This document shows positions 1 through 12,140 of a stretch of DNA of 64,000 nucleotides, one piece after another; position 1 is the first letter of the stretch, and every line of letters begins with the position of its first letter. The stretch lies in the NCBI GenBank assembly GCA_030549335.1, contig CM060183.1, positions 27,540,552-27,604,551 of the forward strand, written 5' to 3'. Position numbers and translations under genes: made by a program. Under the pieces are notes generated by a model. The model saw nothing but the letters and a program-made list of their open reading frames with translations, searched no databases and had not been told where the DNA came from. Source of the stretch: Pontederia crassipes (Eukaryota > Streptophyta > Magnoliopsida > Commelinales > Pontederiaceae).

Positions 1-674
1 TAAAGGTAATGTTATATATATTATCTTACGTCAACATTATTTTTTATCCTAACAATCCTACGATATTGTATATGTTAATATCATTTTCATGAATTTTAGT
101 ATCATCTAATAATTTAATGTAATGTTATGAATCTAATACTATATTATCTTATATCAACATTAGTTTTTTTATTATTGCACATATATTAAGAATTATATTG
201 CACTTTAATAAATATTATAGTTTATTAAGATCAAATATTATATATTATTATTATTTTAGTATTTTTTTTAAGAATATATCATGTTGTTTTTAAGATGATA
301 TAAAAAAATATCTATTAGACTTGAAAATATAAATAAAGTATTAATGGTCAATGTTTAATTAATTTATATATAAACATAATATTTATGAACAAATATACTA
401 CTTTATTATTTTATATTAATTTTTTTATTCATGAGGTAGGATCTTACGATTCACGATCCGATCATACGATCCTCGGTCCTCGAAGCTCCTTACGATCCTA
501 CCCCGGAAATCGAACCTGGCAACCTTGGGACAACCTATTTGAATTAATTGAACTCAATAGTGATCAATCTCTAATATTTTGATAATGCATATAACTCTTA
601 ACGACATATGAGTTAAGAAATCAACACTTTAGACCTCGAGGTTTGACTACCAAAAGAAAAGATTTTTTTTCTTT
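1..674. other. AT-rich intergenic DNA
   Basis: No gene is visible. The sequence is mostly A and T with runs typical of plant intergenic DNA. The one structured part is about 435-502, a GC-richer patch whose ends are inverted copies of each other (GGTAGGATC at 435-443 and GATCCTACC at 494-502), with several TACGATC-like words between. The DNA just after it (503-525) resembles a reverse-strand tRNA B-box word, but no cloverleaf could be built around it. Confidence 0.6.
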
Positions 675-3600
675 CACTACAAGAATTTTGCGATTTTGCG
701 ACGGATATATCCGTCGCAAAACTTTCAAAATCCGCTAGAAATATGCCTTTGCGACGGATTTTTCGACGGATACCAACTTGTTAAAAATTTTATCATCGAA
801 AAAAATTATTGACGATCCTCAAATGTCCCTTTGGAAGTTTCGACGGATATTTGCGACAGATAACTTGCCTTCAAAATTTTTGACACGTAGAATCCGTCGA
901 AAGTATCAAAGGAAACGTCCTCCTTCGAAATTTTCGACGGATTTTGCCGTCGAAAAGTTCCTAATCGCGCTACTAGGAGTGTTGGCCTCTTCGCAGGGTC
1001 CTACGGGTTTCGACAGGTTCTCCCATTGATAGTTCCGACGAGAGCTCTACTGTCGAAACATTGACTCGTCGAAGGCTTCGACGGGTCGCACTCGTCGAAG
1101 TCTTCGACGCGTGCTCTCCCATCGAAAGCTCAACGGGTACGACTCGCCGGAGGTTTCGGCGGTGTTGCGAACCGTCGAAGCCTTCGACGGGCGACACCCG
1201 TCAGATTGCGATGGGATACATCCGTCGAAAACTTAGGCCACCTACTGCCGGATCGACGTTGGTAGTCGATCCGGAGCAGGCGGCCGGTATCGAGATAGAG
1301 AGAGGGGGAGGGAGAGGGGGATGGGGAGGCAGCCACTCATGCGATTTGTCATCTGCGCGTCGAATTCGGCCGCTTGGGCACCGAATCTGCCACCTACGAG
1401 CCAGATCCGACTGCACTGACCGCCAAAGTCGAGAGAGAGCGAGTGGGGAAGCGCAGAGGGGGAGAGATAGAGAAGGGGAGAACATAGTAGGAAAGGGGAA
1501 AGGTTGAGGGGGGAATTATATAAGGAGAGAAGAGGGCACATGAACGAGAAGATAGAGGGGGGAAAATTGGGCAGAAAAATATTAGAGTTAGCGACGAGTA
1601 TATCCTTCGGAATTATCGAAGGATATAATATCCGTCGGTAATTAAAATAATAATATTTTATCAATGTTTATATAAGAAAATTTATTATTAAGCATTATAA
1701 TATTATATATATTAACATATATGATTAAAACATTAATAACCATAATATTATATTATAAATATTTGAAAGATGGATATGTATTATATTATAAACATTCATA
1801 AAAAAATAATTATTGTAATTACCGACGGGTATATCCTTCTAAATTACCTAAGGAGATGCAATCCGTCAGTAATTCCGAAGGAAGCACCCGTCAGTGATTA
1901 CAGTAATAATATTTTTTATCAATATCTATATATATTTTATCTTATATTTATGTATTGACAAATATATTTCAATAAATAATTATATATAAATGCATCTTTA
2001 AAAATGTAGACTTAATTTTTAACATAATGATTATTTTTTATAAATCACAATATGACTCTTTAAAAATATAAAATACATATTATAAAACTAATAAGAAGTA
2101 AATTAATAGAATTTTGAATAAAATTAATTGAAAGACTTAAAATTTATAAATTTATAATTACGGTGGAAATTTAACTAATTTGATAATGTTAACCTACATA
2201 TAATACTAATGTTAATCAATATGTGTATAAAATGTGTTGAAGACTTATGATTAAAATTAGTTATCATTAATTTCTATCATGAATAAAATACGATGACCTC
2301 TCAGTTAGATGATCTCTCGTAAATTGAACAATGTAAATGGATGCTCGTATTGTTTTTAAAATAATGTTATATGTCCTTGTAGTTATGAGTAAAATTGGAT
2401 GACCGTCTCATTTTTTAATCTTAGAGTTATGACAACATACGTTCGATGACTACTGACTTTAGAAGCTTAAATTGGATGACCTTATTGCTATAATAATTTA
2501 AGTTTGACGACCGCAATATTTCGAAGTTAAATTTGGATTACTATTATTTTCTATATACAAAAGTTGATGTTCACTCGAGAAATTATTTCACTTGTAATTG
2601 TTGGACCTTTCGGTAATTAAAATAATAATTTATTATTAATTTTTATGATATAAAATTTTATTATTAACATTAATAATATTGTATCTATTTATTTTCTCAT
2701 AAATGTCTTTAGTTTTTTTAATAATTAATTTATTAAATAATGATAAAAAATATAATACACAAATGACACTTTAAAAGTGTACAAAATGAAATATTATAAA
2801 AGACATATGTATCTAATACTAATGTTTATATAATAATGTTTGAATCATATATATTAATACGTATAATTAATATCAATACATATACTATTATTAATGTTTA
2901 ATAATAATATCATATATATATGGAGAATAATGATATTATTTTAATTATCGACGGGTGTCTCCTTCGAAATTACCGACGGATGTTAATCCTTCGAGGGCGT
3001 TATCCTTCAGTAATTACCGACGGGTAATGTCCTTCGAAATTATCGATGGATGCTAAATTCTTCGGTAATTTCGAAAGCACTATCCTTCGAAAAAAAAAAT
3101 AATAATATATTATTAATGTCTATAATTTAATACATATCTCTCCTCCATTTACTTAAAATATTTATAATATAATGTTATATTACTAATGTTTATAATCATA
3201 TATATGAATACATATAATTAATATCAATACATATACTATTATTAATGTTTGATAATAATATTATATATATTTATAATAAATGATACTATTTAATTACCGA
3301 TGATATCTCATTCGAAATTACCGACGGATATTAATCCCATAATTTCGAAGGCATTATCCTTCGATAATTACCGACGGATAACGTCCTTCAAAATTATCGA
3401 TGGATGCTAAATCCTTCGGTAAATAAAATAATAATATATTATTAATGTTTATAATATAATACATATCTCTTCCATTTTTTTTATAAAATATTTATAATAT
3501 TATATTATATTATATTAGTAATGCTTATAATCATATATATTAATACATATAATTAATATCAATACATATAATATTATTAATTATTAATATTATTATTATA

Positions 3601-3937
3601 TATAAAAACATTGATAATAAATTATATTATTTTAATTACTGATGGGTAATATCTTTCGGAATTACCGACGGATGCTAAATCCTTCGATAATTTTAAAGGC
3701 ACTATCATTTGGTAAATAAAATAATGATATATTATTAATGTCTATAATATAATAGGTTTTTTCGTTGACCCCTCATGAACTATGAACTTTTTTCACGTCT
3801 ACCCACGACTTTCGAATATTCTGCTGACCCCACTCCCCCTAAACTATACCACCTTTTTCACTTAAGCCCATTCATCAACCTCTGTCAACTTTCCCATTAA
3901 TTTTCATTTTTTTATTTATAAAATGACCAAATTGTCC

Positions 3938-4340
3938 TTCCCTTCTTGGTGTTACAGATGCAATCGCTTCATTTGGATTCGGCCGCAAGACGCCATCGTC
4001 TGCTCGGAATGCGACAGTGGCTTCCTCGAGGAGATGGACATGCCTCTCCCCTAGTCCTGCCCAGAGGTGCGGCGGATCCTCGCCGCCGTCGGTTCACCAT
4101 GGCTGCTCAGAACACAGACAACAATGATGGTGACGACGCTTCCCGTCCCCGTCCCCCCAGGGTTGAGGTTTTGGCACAATCGTCAGGCGTCTTTCGAAGA
4201 TCGGTCTCCCTTCAATCCCGTCATCATTCTCCATGGCCTGTCGGATGTGGGCAGCGGCGATGCAGAGCACACTGCGGCCAGCAGCTTCCATTGTCGTTCG
4301 CTTCTCGCTCCCTTGCTCAATGGCTGCCACGAGGACCCTC
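3938..4340 (+). pseudogene. Captured N-terminal fragment of an RDUF-like RING-H2 E3 ubiquitin ligase
   Basis: Reading from 3938 gives a zinc-ribbon-like start, SWCYRCNRF, then IVCSECDSGFLEE, so the two CxxC pairs of the N-terminal zinc ribbon of plant RDUF/RHC-type E3 ligases are intact. An in-frame TAG follows at 4052-4054. The same frame then resumes with DRSPFNPVIILHG at about 4200-4240, a second signature of the same family (usually RSPFNPVIVLRG). Beyond about 4260 the similarity appears to move to another frame (LRPAAS resembling the family's LRPLPAS) and fades. The catalytic RING-H2 domain near the C-terminus of these proteins is absent. Piece order and orientation match the parent protein, but the stop, probable frameshift and lack of the RING domain make it a non-functional relic. 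The family call rests on recognised motifs only. Confidence 0.72.
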
Positions 4341-4375
4341 CTCCAGCAGAGCTTCGACTCCCTTCTCTCCACCAG

Positions 4376-4392
4376 CCCCCCCCCCCCCCCCC
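4376..4392. repeat. Poly-C tract (17 bp)
   Basis: An uninterrupted run of 17 C lies inside the Pack-MULE interior between the two gene-like fragments. It separates the ligase-like fragment from a GC-rich segment that repeats GGGGGGCGACACC-like and GAGGTC-like words. Confidence 0.9.
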
Positions 4393-4562
4393 TTTCTTCT
4401 CCGACCTCGTCGGCAATGTCGGAAGGGGGGGCGACACCCCCTCGTGCACGCCGGCGAGGTCGAGGGGGGCGTGACCTCGACGGCGATGTCGTAAGGGGGG
4501 CACCATGCCCTCGTGCGTGCCGATGAGGTCAAGGAGGGCATTGCCCCCCTGCGAACTCGTCG

Positions 4563-4960
4563 ATGAGTCACAAGGTCGTCGACGAGATGAGTGAGCTCGC
4601 GAGCACGACCATGGTGTCCGATTCGACCTTCGTTCCCGTCCCGCAGTCATCAGAGATCTCCGTCGGCGGTAGCGCCGTTGCCACCGTCGAGGGGCCGGTC
4701 CTCAAGAAGCTCAACCGCATCCTCCGAAGGAGAGCCACGCCTAGGGGAAGCCCCTGAACAAGGAGCAGGAGGAGGTTCTCTGCTCCAAACCCTCAGTCGT
4801 CGCCGCCATTGACGAGCTCGAGAAGCTGCGCTAGCCCCTTGCCTCCACCCTCAACGAGGAGCTATCGGCCTTGTCCTTGCCGAGAGGGACAAGGCAACCA
4901 CGGAGACAGCCGCCTTCTTGAACGTTGTGGAGCTGTTCCTGACGAATGTTAGGAGTTGTC
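4563..4960 (+). pseudogene. Second captured gene fragment, parent unrecognised
   Basis: A coding-like, GC-rich stretch reads STMVSDSTFVPVPQSSEI and then EGPVLKKLNRILRRRAT in the frame starting at 4563. After a frame change near 4740 it continues with LNKEQEEVLCSKPSVVAAID and ELEKLR, then a TAG at 4832-4834. The amino-acid pattern looks like real protein: a charged helical C-terminal part after a Ser/Val-rich linker. I do not recognise the family. The frame change and stop mean it cannot make the parent protein. Its position after the E3-ligase-like piece suggests two host loci were captured and joined. Confidence 0.45.
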
Positions 4961-6001
4961 GACGCTTGCCGGAGCATGGAGACCGCGAAGTTCAGGGACA
5001 TTTTTTATATTTTATATTATATATTATTTTAAACATAATTTTATGAGGATATTTTGGTCATTTCATAATTAAAAAAATAAAAAATAACGGAAAAGTTAAC
5101 GGACATTGATGGATGGACTTAAGTGGAAAAAGAGGCATAGTTCAAGAGAGGTCCGCGGAATATTTGAAAGTCGTGGGTAGACGCGGAAAAAATTCATAAT
5201 TCAAGGAGAGTCAGCGGAAAAAATCCTAATATAATACATATCTTTCTTCCATTTTTATAAAATATTTATAATATAATATTACTAATGTTTATAATCGTAT
5301 ATATTAATACATATAATTAATATCGATACGTATAATATTATTAATGTTTAATAATAATATGATGTAGATAAACATTGATAATAAATGATATTATTTTAAT
5401 TACTGGTGGGTAATGTCTTTCAAAATTACTGACGGATGCTAAATCCTCTAGTAATTTCGAAGACACTATCCTTCGATAAATAAAATAATAATTTAATAAT
5501 AAAATACTAAATATATAGTTATATTATATTACATATATATTATAAATATAATTACCGAAGGGTGTGCCCTTCGGAATTACCGACGAATTTAAATTCTTCG
5601 ATAATTTTGAAGGCTATATCTGTCAGTAATTTATCGACGAAAATTTTTCGTTCGTAGTAATGAAGGACTTTTTGGCTTTCAGTAATTCTGAAGGATTTTT
5701 CTATCCGTCACAACTGTCATAAAAAAAGATGAAGGATTCATATCCTTCGAAAAATATCCATCGCAAATTAATCATTTCCTTGTAGTGTTTATTGCATGAA
5801 ACGAGTTTGCGGCTTGATGGTTACCTTGTAACAAGAACATTTCTATTAGAACTCAAGATACTTGTACAAATTAGAGACCATAAATTGAAGTTAGTTAAAT
5901 ATTGGGTAATGTCTTTTACACTAATTCAAGAAGGAAGTTTTTTCCCCCGTGGGGTTCTTCCTCTCTTAACCTCCGATACATTGGCATCAATATCAACTTG
6001 A

Positions 6002-7061
6002 GGGTAAATTTCACTAAATGCCTTCTAATTTTAGTCGCTTTGTCAAGTATATTCTCCAACTTTACTTTATAACTATACTATCATCCAATTTTCAACTTCT
6101 TTCAACAACTATCATTTTCACAAAGTATAGTAGATTTTCCAGTCACTTTTCTTACATGACAAGTCATTTAAAAAATAAATATAAATAATGAAATATTATT
6201 AAAATAGAAATATAATAATTAAAAAACTAAAATAAGTTCTCATTTTGATTTAAAATATGATATCTTTTAGTAAATTTATCAATTAAATGTTTATTACCCA
6301 AATGATCAAACATTTGAATAATATTAAAAAGATATTATATTTAATCATTTATTATTTTTTTAAAATAATTTAAGGAGTTCATGATAACATAATATATTAT
6401 TAAATAAATAGTAATATACATACTATATTCTCCGTGAGCATAAATATACCAATATTAATGATGCATTAAGCTTGATGATTACTCAAGTTGTGTTATTAGT
6501 AATACTGATAATTCGGTTGGTAAATGTCATAATTATCATAAACATATTATTAGTTACAAATGTTCAAATAAAATTATTTTGTTAATGATAATTAAAAGTT
6601 GTTAATACATATTTATCAATTGTAACAATAAAGTTTATATATATATATATGCTAACATTTTGTTTGTTGGTAAAAATAAGAATATACTAATGATATTTTT
6701 TATTAATCCCAATGCTTTTATTCTTCTAATTCAACGCTTTTACTTTTTTATTCAGCGTTGGTGAGGCCGTCAGAGATTGGGGGGTAGGGGGTGCGCCCCC
6801 TACTCTTTTTCAATTATTATATTACTATTTAATATTTAATATTTATTTTATTCTTTAGTGGCTACCACATGTACAACTGCATATACTCGATGAAAAGGGT
6901 AATTGTTGAAAGAAGTTAATAGTTGGATTTCATATTACAAAATAAAGTTAGAGGATAGAATTGATAAAAGATATATACTTTTAAACTTGGAATCAACTTT
7001 TATTCTTCAAATTGGGAATCAATTGAGAATAAACTTTTAAAGGTATTAGTGAAATTTACTC
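6002..7061. mobile_element. Probable MULE-like inverted-repeat element
   Basis: The left end, GGGTAAATTTCACTAAAT at 6002, is matched in inverted form by ATTAGTGAAATTTACTC ending at 7061. Inner blocks are also inverted copies: CTCCAACTTTACTTTATAAC near 6052 against ATTACAAAATAAAGTTAGAGG near 6935, and CTTCTTTCAACAACTATC near 6099 against GGTAATTGTTGAAAGAAG near 6899. The design resembles the better-preserved element at 61384-62571, whose arms carry similar 'caaatgcc...ctccaactt' wording. No convincing target duplication was found. A GC-rich hairpin-like patch with G and C runs lies near 6770-6810. No coding region is seen. Confidence 0.5.
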
Positions 7062-10000
7062 TTCAAATTGGGAATAAACTTTTAAAGGTACTTAGCAAAA
7101 TTTACTCTTAAAACTGTGAATCAACTTTTATTAAGAAGCAAGTTCACTTCTAAATATATAATGTGAACAAGTGATAACATAATAAGTTATCAACTCGAGT
7201 ACACTTCTAAATATTAGTCATAAAGTATCTACAATACTTAAGGAATTGAATCTTCAATAACATTAGCAATGAAAAATCAAAAGTGAAAGGATAAAAGATC
7301 AATCAAGAGAACATAACAAGAAAGAATGGAGCATTAAATCATGTTATTTATGATTTGCACCCACATAAACTTTACAATTGAATAGAAGTCTTCACTAATA
7401 ATATATTTAATAGCTTGTTCTGTTGATTATGTTATGAAGATCATTCAATAGGTCATGGGATTGATTTTCAGGGACTCCACATTTTTTTTACCTATTGCTT
7501 TTGGCCTCCCTCAACTCTTTGAGTCCACCACTCTCTTTGGTATTTATTAGATCAAATTGGGTTGATCTGACAACCTTATGATTCAACTTGATCCAAACTT
7601 TATTGGCTCGGATTGGTTGATGATCAGGTCAAACCAATCTGACCACAATCAAAACTTGATTGGATTAGTTGCATATAGAAAAAAAAAATTAAGCCAATCT
7701 GACACAATGACTTATCATTTTATTAATTTTTAATATATTGTAATCATTTTAATTGTTTAATTATTCTATTATATTCAGACTTTTAATATTTTATTACATT
7801 ATTTTCCTAAGTTTTATTATGTATTTAATATATAAAATAAAAAAAATAATTATATTGGTTGGCTTTTGTGTCCATGCGACCCATAAATAATCTCAAATTT
7901 GATTAAATCAGTGTTCAGGATTGAGTCCCCATTGTTTGGACTCGATCCAATTTTCTTCGATTTTTCAAAAAATCGTCCAGTCAAATTGGATATTACTGAT
8001 TGCCTCAATCCGATCAAATAAATAAAAATATAATATTAAAAATATAATAATAAATTTTAATTAAAATATAAAACATTTTCTACATAATTTAGTTTATTAA
8101 TATAATATATATTTTTAAGGCGGGATACAATTTGAATTTTTATAATCCGGATCCGGTCCCAACCATGTTATCTACGGAGCCAAAGTGCGGGCTAGGATGA
8201 TCCGATCATGCTCACCTCTAAATACAAATGTGTGTAATTCGTATGAGTTTCAATTTTTCAAACTCAATTAATATTTTCTTTTAAAATAAATTAATTTCAT
8301 TTAATTTAAAATTTAAATTATTTTAAAATTATAAGTATTTCATAAAAAATAAAATATGAAAATGATTTTAGACGTTGGGAGAAGCGACTAAAGTTAACAA
8401 TCAATAACATTAGTTTTAATTGACGAATAAATTGCGCTATGAATTTGAGATTAAAAAATACGTTTAGAAAGCGACGTCCATCGTTCAACTCACGCGACGG
8501 TAAAAAACACAATAATCATATATTAAAATCTCGACCAACCATTGAATCGACTAATTTGTCTAAAAACCTTTTCTTAAATGATGAGAAATTGCTATCCCGT
8601 CCGCCCTCCCCGCCCGTCCCGCCCGTCCCGCCCCCAAACCCTGTTGGTAGATTAAAAAATATTTTGTTTCCTGATTTTGCGTCCTCAGTGACGTTCACCT
8701 GAAATAGAACTGAAAAAGGAGCTAATCAAAGTTTGACTCAAGAAGGCAAAAAGGGCAGACTTGTGGGCACCCAGGCAATAGTTACATCACGGTGGTAAAA
8801 GAAATCTCATATTGTCGTCTTGTTTCGATCTGTTCATCTAGTAATAATTGAGAGGGAAGTTGGCCGGTGCGTTTGCCGGACGCAGGAATCGACTGGACCC
8901 CGTGGTGGTCGCTGCGACGACAAGAAAGATTCATTCATGCAGCACCAGCAGGTTCTAAGCACCACCATGCGTGCATATATAATATTATATATATGCTGTT
9001 TATGAACAACGTGTGTGTACTGTGAACTGTGAAGCGTGAAGAGTGTCGACATGCCTCCACTCGCCGGAGAATATTAATAATGATCACCAACAAGACGTGC
9101 TCCATCATGCATGAGAAGAACAAGAAGAAGAAAAAAAAAACTGCACATATATTGGAGATTGGAGAATATAAACATGATCCACGAGTTGAGTACTGTGCTG
9201 CGGGGGATTCCCTCGAACAGTAATAGATAGGGCAAATGAAAAGTACTGTTAAGGATTTTCTCATTTTTGCCGCATTTTGATCTCTATTAATTATAAGCTT
9301 TCGCATGTATCTCTTTCTTTAAATAAACTTTATTATAGGCACGTGTTCAAAGTTACGTTGGATGGGAGTGTGAAGTTAAATTGATGATTTCAATAATCTA
9401 ACTTTTAATGTCGGTTGGGACACATGAGCTAATTAGTATACCCTAAAAACGACAACAACAAAAATTGTCATAACAAGACTATATAGGTGATAAAAAAATT
9501 AGTAACAAATGGAAGAATTTTTTTTTACAGTGATAACTTTTTTTTTGTCTTTTCCAACTTCTGAAACATTCGGACGTGACGTCAATGGTTCATACTGTTT
9601 ATATATGTTAAATCACTGAAGAAATATGTGGCAAGAAAATAATAATACAACTTTATGCCCTCTTCAACTTGTCAGCCACTACAACGCGCGTTCGTAGACA
9701 AAAAAAAAAGTGCTGTGACTAATTATGCGCATCAAGAACCTGCCGAAAACATTTTGTGCCTCGTACATAATTTCGTTTAAAGGGAGATATATAGGATTAT
9801 GTCGCAATAAATATTGTTTCAAATGTAACATAGAGATATTGGAATATTTCATTTTGATCGACCCCATAACATTAAGGCCCCTAATAGTATCAGAAAGTCA
9901 ACATAACACGTTTAAAATGATTTGATTCATACATATATATATAGGATTAATGATATATATATATGTGTGTGTGTATATATATATACCTTGATTAATAATG

Positions 10001-10203
10001 ATAAACTTATATGATAAGCTCATACGGCCTTATCTATATGTACGTGTTCGATCATTCCATGACCCCTTTCAAATTGACACAATTGACGAGTTCACGATCC
10101 GAAGCCTCAAACTCGGCGTATCTATTCGTTCGCGGATGAAATAAAAGGCGTGCGTCCATGAGCAAAAGAACAAGCTTCTCAATTCATGAAGAAATCAAAT
10201 GCA

Positions 10204-10253
<50 letters not shown>

Positions 10254-11999
10254 AGACGTAACGTATGAACATATCTGAAGGCTACATATTTGAGAGCGAT
10301 GGATATATATAACAAGTTAAAGGCATCTCATGTCTCCTTCAACACATCTTTCATCCACATACGAGTGTCCTGCAGGTGCACCTCCACCGCCGGCTCTGGA
10401 CACGGGGTCACAACTCACATGGAACACACACCCTAAAAAGGCAAAAAGAAGAAGAAGCTTATTGCGCCTTTCTTTTCCATCACTTGATAGAGCTTTTAGT
10501 TCCTGGACAAACCGTTGACGCTCCCTACATACGATTAATTGAGACTGCATTGGAGGGGAAAAGAAAAAAAAAGCAAGAGGTTTATGTTGCCTGAGAAAAA
10601 AAGAGGAAAGAGATCTAATCGTGCGACGGTTGCCGATCGCATGGTGGTGGGGATCTCAAGCCACTTCGTTGGATCTGAAGGATCTTGTTTAAAGTTGTTT
10701 GGACCACTGGGATCGTTAACAACATTACGTTGTTGCATATCCACTTTAGCTAAGGTCCACATAATAGTCTCGGCTCAATTATATATATAGTGAAACTAGG
10801 CTAAATTTTGAAAGAAATAATAATGAAGAAGAAATCTTGAGTTCAAATTTCATAGACATCATCGACGCGGAGAAGGGATGACCTTAAACTTAAATGCTTT
10901 GTGGAAAATAGAGCATCGATCAATAGTACGAATAACGAAAGAAAATGAACCAGAAATGAGATGAACTTACAGTTTTATAACGTCTTAATTAATGTGAATA
11001 AGGCGAAAATATTCACAAGCAAAGATTGTCACAACAATAAATTTTACTAAGAGAAAAAAAGTATACAGTAATTACTGCAACTCAAGCCCTCTATTATCTC
11101 CATTTTTGTTTCATTTTCTAAGTTGTGTTTCCTTCCATAATTCTGTGAAACACCACATAGGTTATGTATTATCAAAATGGAGAAGGATAAAGGCAAAGTA
11201 TACAAAGTGCAAGATAGTAACACATGAAAAGAATATTGAAAGGGTACTGCTAATTCCATCTGAAAGAATATTAACGTCTGATGAACATGCCACCTTTCTC
11301 GATAATGGTAAGGAATCTAATTAAGACAACTACTCTAACTAGTCTTCTTCATTTCATTCACCTTGAGCTCTGAGGTGCGCGAAACAGTTGTTCCACCTCT
11401 CAATGGGACCAACCATTGCACCGACATCAATTATGCACAAATTGTAGAACACATGTTTCTTCTGTTGCCACACATATTTTTTTTCCTTTTTTTTTATTTC
11501 TTACTCCTTTTCGAAGTTTTGATTCGTTTGGTCAAACCAAAAATGATGCAAAGACGGTTGGTCCATTTGCATGCATGTAGCCGGCCGGCGGAGCAACCGG
11601 ATCAACTCAATTATAGAACCCATGATCACCACAACACATGCTACAACTTTAGCTTCCGAGTTTGACTTGCGATGGACTTCGTCGTGCAGGGAATCATGCA
11701 CTGTGCATCAGCATTTGACCCATGATCTGCATGAGTTGACCTCCAACTGAGGCCCCCTACGCGCGAGATTGTTGATGGAATTTTGAACCACGTCCTCGTG
11801 ACATCCATCAATTATAATTCTGATGTTTTCGACGGTACTTGAGACCCATTCATGAGGATCGATAATATTAAGATTTTTTTTCTTGACGACTGACATTGTT
11901 GATGCAACAATGAAGTGATCTGACACATTTAATAATAACAATAATAATGCGCTCTGACTTCTCTAGAAAAGTGTTATAACGGAACTATTGAAAATATTG

Positions 12000-12037
<38 letters not shown>

Positions 12038-12064
12038 CATCTTAATAGCATTCTCCTTCTCTTG

Positions 12065-12098
<34 letters not shown>

Positions 12099-12140
12099 CT
12101 GATGTTGAGTTGTTGATCAAATCAATAATTTAAATATTAA
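7062..12140. other. Intergenic DNA, no intact gene
   Basis: About 5 kb with no supported gene. The first part (7062-7140) repeats AAATTTACTCTT-like words from the neighbouring element. At 8595-8635 there is a short C-rich patch (CCCGTCCCG repeats) in an otherwise AT-rich stretch. TA microsatellites lie near 10207-10250, 12003-12034 and 12069-12092. Many long (A) or (T) runs are present. At about 10390-10430 a very short reading frame contains the words ALDTGSQLTW, which resemble the active-site segment of plant A1 aspartic proteases; the context is too short to call a gene (see findings). The remaining open frames are under about 125 codons, overlap on opposite strands and lack any domain. 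Confidence 0.6.

Larger units (their letters stand above)
3755..5226. mobile_element. Nested Pack-MULE (Mutator-like element with captured gene DNA)
   Basis: The terminal inverted repeats are long, about 190 bp: roughly 3755-3945 on the left and 5040-5226 on the right. They start with GG and end with CC, with matching blocks such as GTCTACCCACGACTTTC on the left and its complement on the right. The element is flanked by perfect 10-bp direct repeats, TAATATAATA, at 3745-3754 and 5227-5236, in line with the 8-11 bp duplications of Mutator-like elements. The interior (about 3940-4990) is sharply GC-rich against its AT-rich surroundings and contains gene-like pieces but no MURA transposase. This arrangement of long TIRs around host gene fragments is the definition of a Pack-MULE. 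It inserted into an existing CACTA element. Confidence 0.88.
2936..5560. repeat. Tandem repeat array inside the CACTA element
   Basis: Four related units of roughly 280-350 bp begin near 2940, 3290, 3630 and 5395. Each starts with a TTTAATTAC(C)GA(C/T)GG-like word, then has several ATTACCGACGGATGCTAA-like blocks, then an AT-rich tail with ATTATTAATGTTTATAATATAATACATATC-type sequence. The third unit is split by the nested element at 3755-5226, so the array predates that insertion. The intact units show what the empty site looked like and support the 10-bp duplication of the nested element. Confidence 0.75.
675..5787. mobile_element. Non-autonomous CACTA (En/Spm-type) transposon
   Basis: The element begins CACTACAAGAA at 675 and ends in the inverted form, CTTGTAGTG, at 5787, the standard terminal motif of plant CACTA elements. 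It is flanked by a 3-bp duplication, TTT, at 672-674 and 5788-5790, as expected for this superfamily. Both ends are dense in short subterminal words such as GACGGAT and CCGTCG in both orientations, which in this superfamily are transposase binding sites. No transposase (TNPD or TNPA) reading frame is visible in about 5.1 kb, so it is probably mobilised in trans. About 975-1510 is a GC-rich block of repeated CGTCGAAG-like words followed by a purine-rich stretch, with no recognisable protein. A separate element is nested at 3755-5226. Confidence 0.9.

Noticed and set aside
476-540. Possible tRNA or SINE promoter box on the - strand
   Set aside because: A GGTTCGATTTCC-like word is present but no acceptor stem, anticodon arm or A box could be matched.
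1061-1664. Frames of up to 148 codons in the CACTA element
   Set aside because: They are built of CGTCGAAG-like repeats and a purine-rich run; Arg/Ser/Pro-rich, opposite strands equally open, no domain.
3946-4650. Long overlapping frames in the Pack-MULE interior (up to 182 codons)
   Set aside because: GC-rich composition opens frames on all strands. Only the frame with the zinc-ribbon and RSPFNPVI motifs resembles a protein, and it carries a stop.
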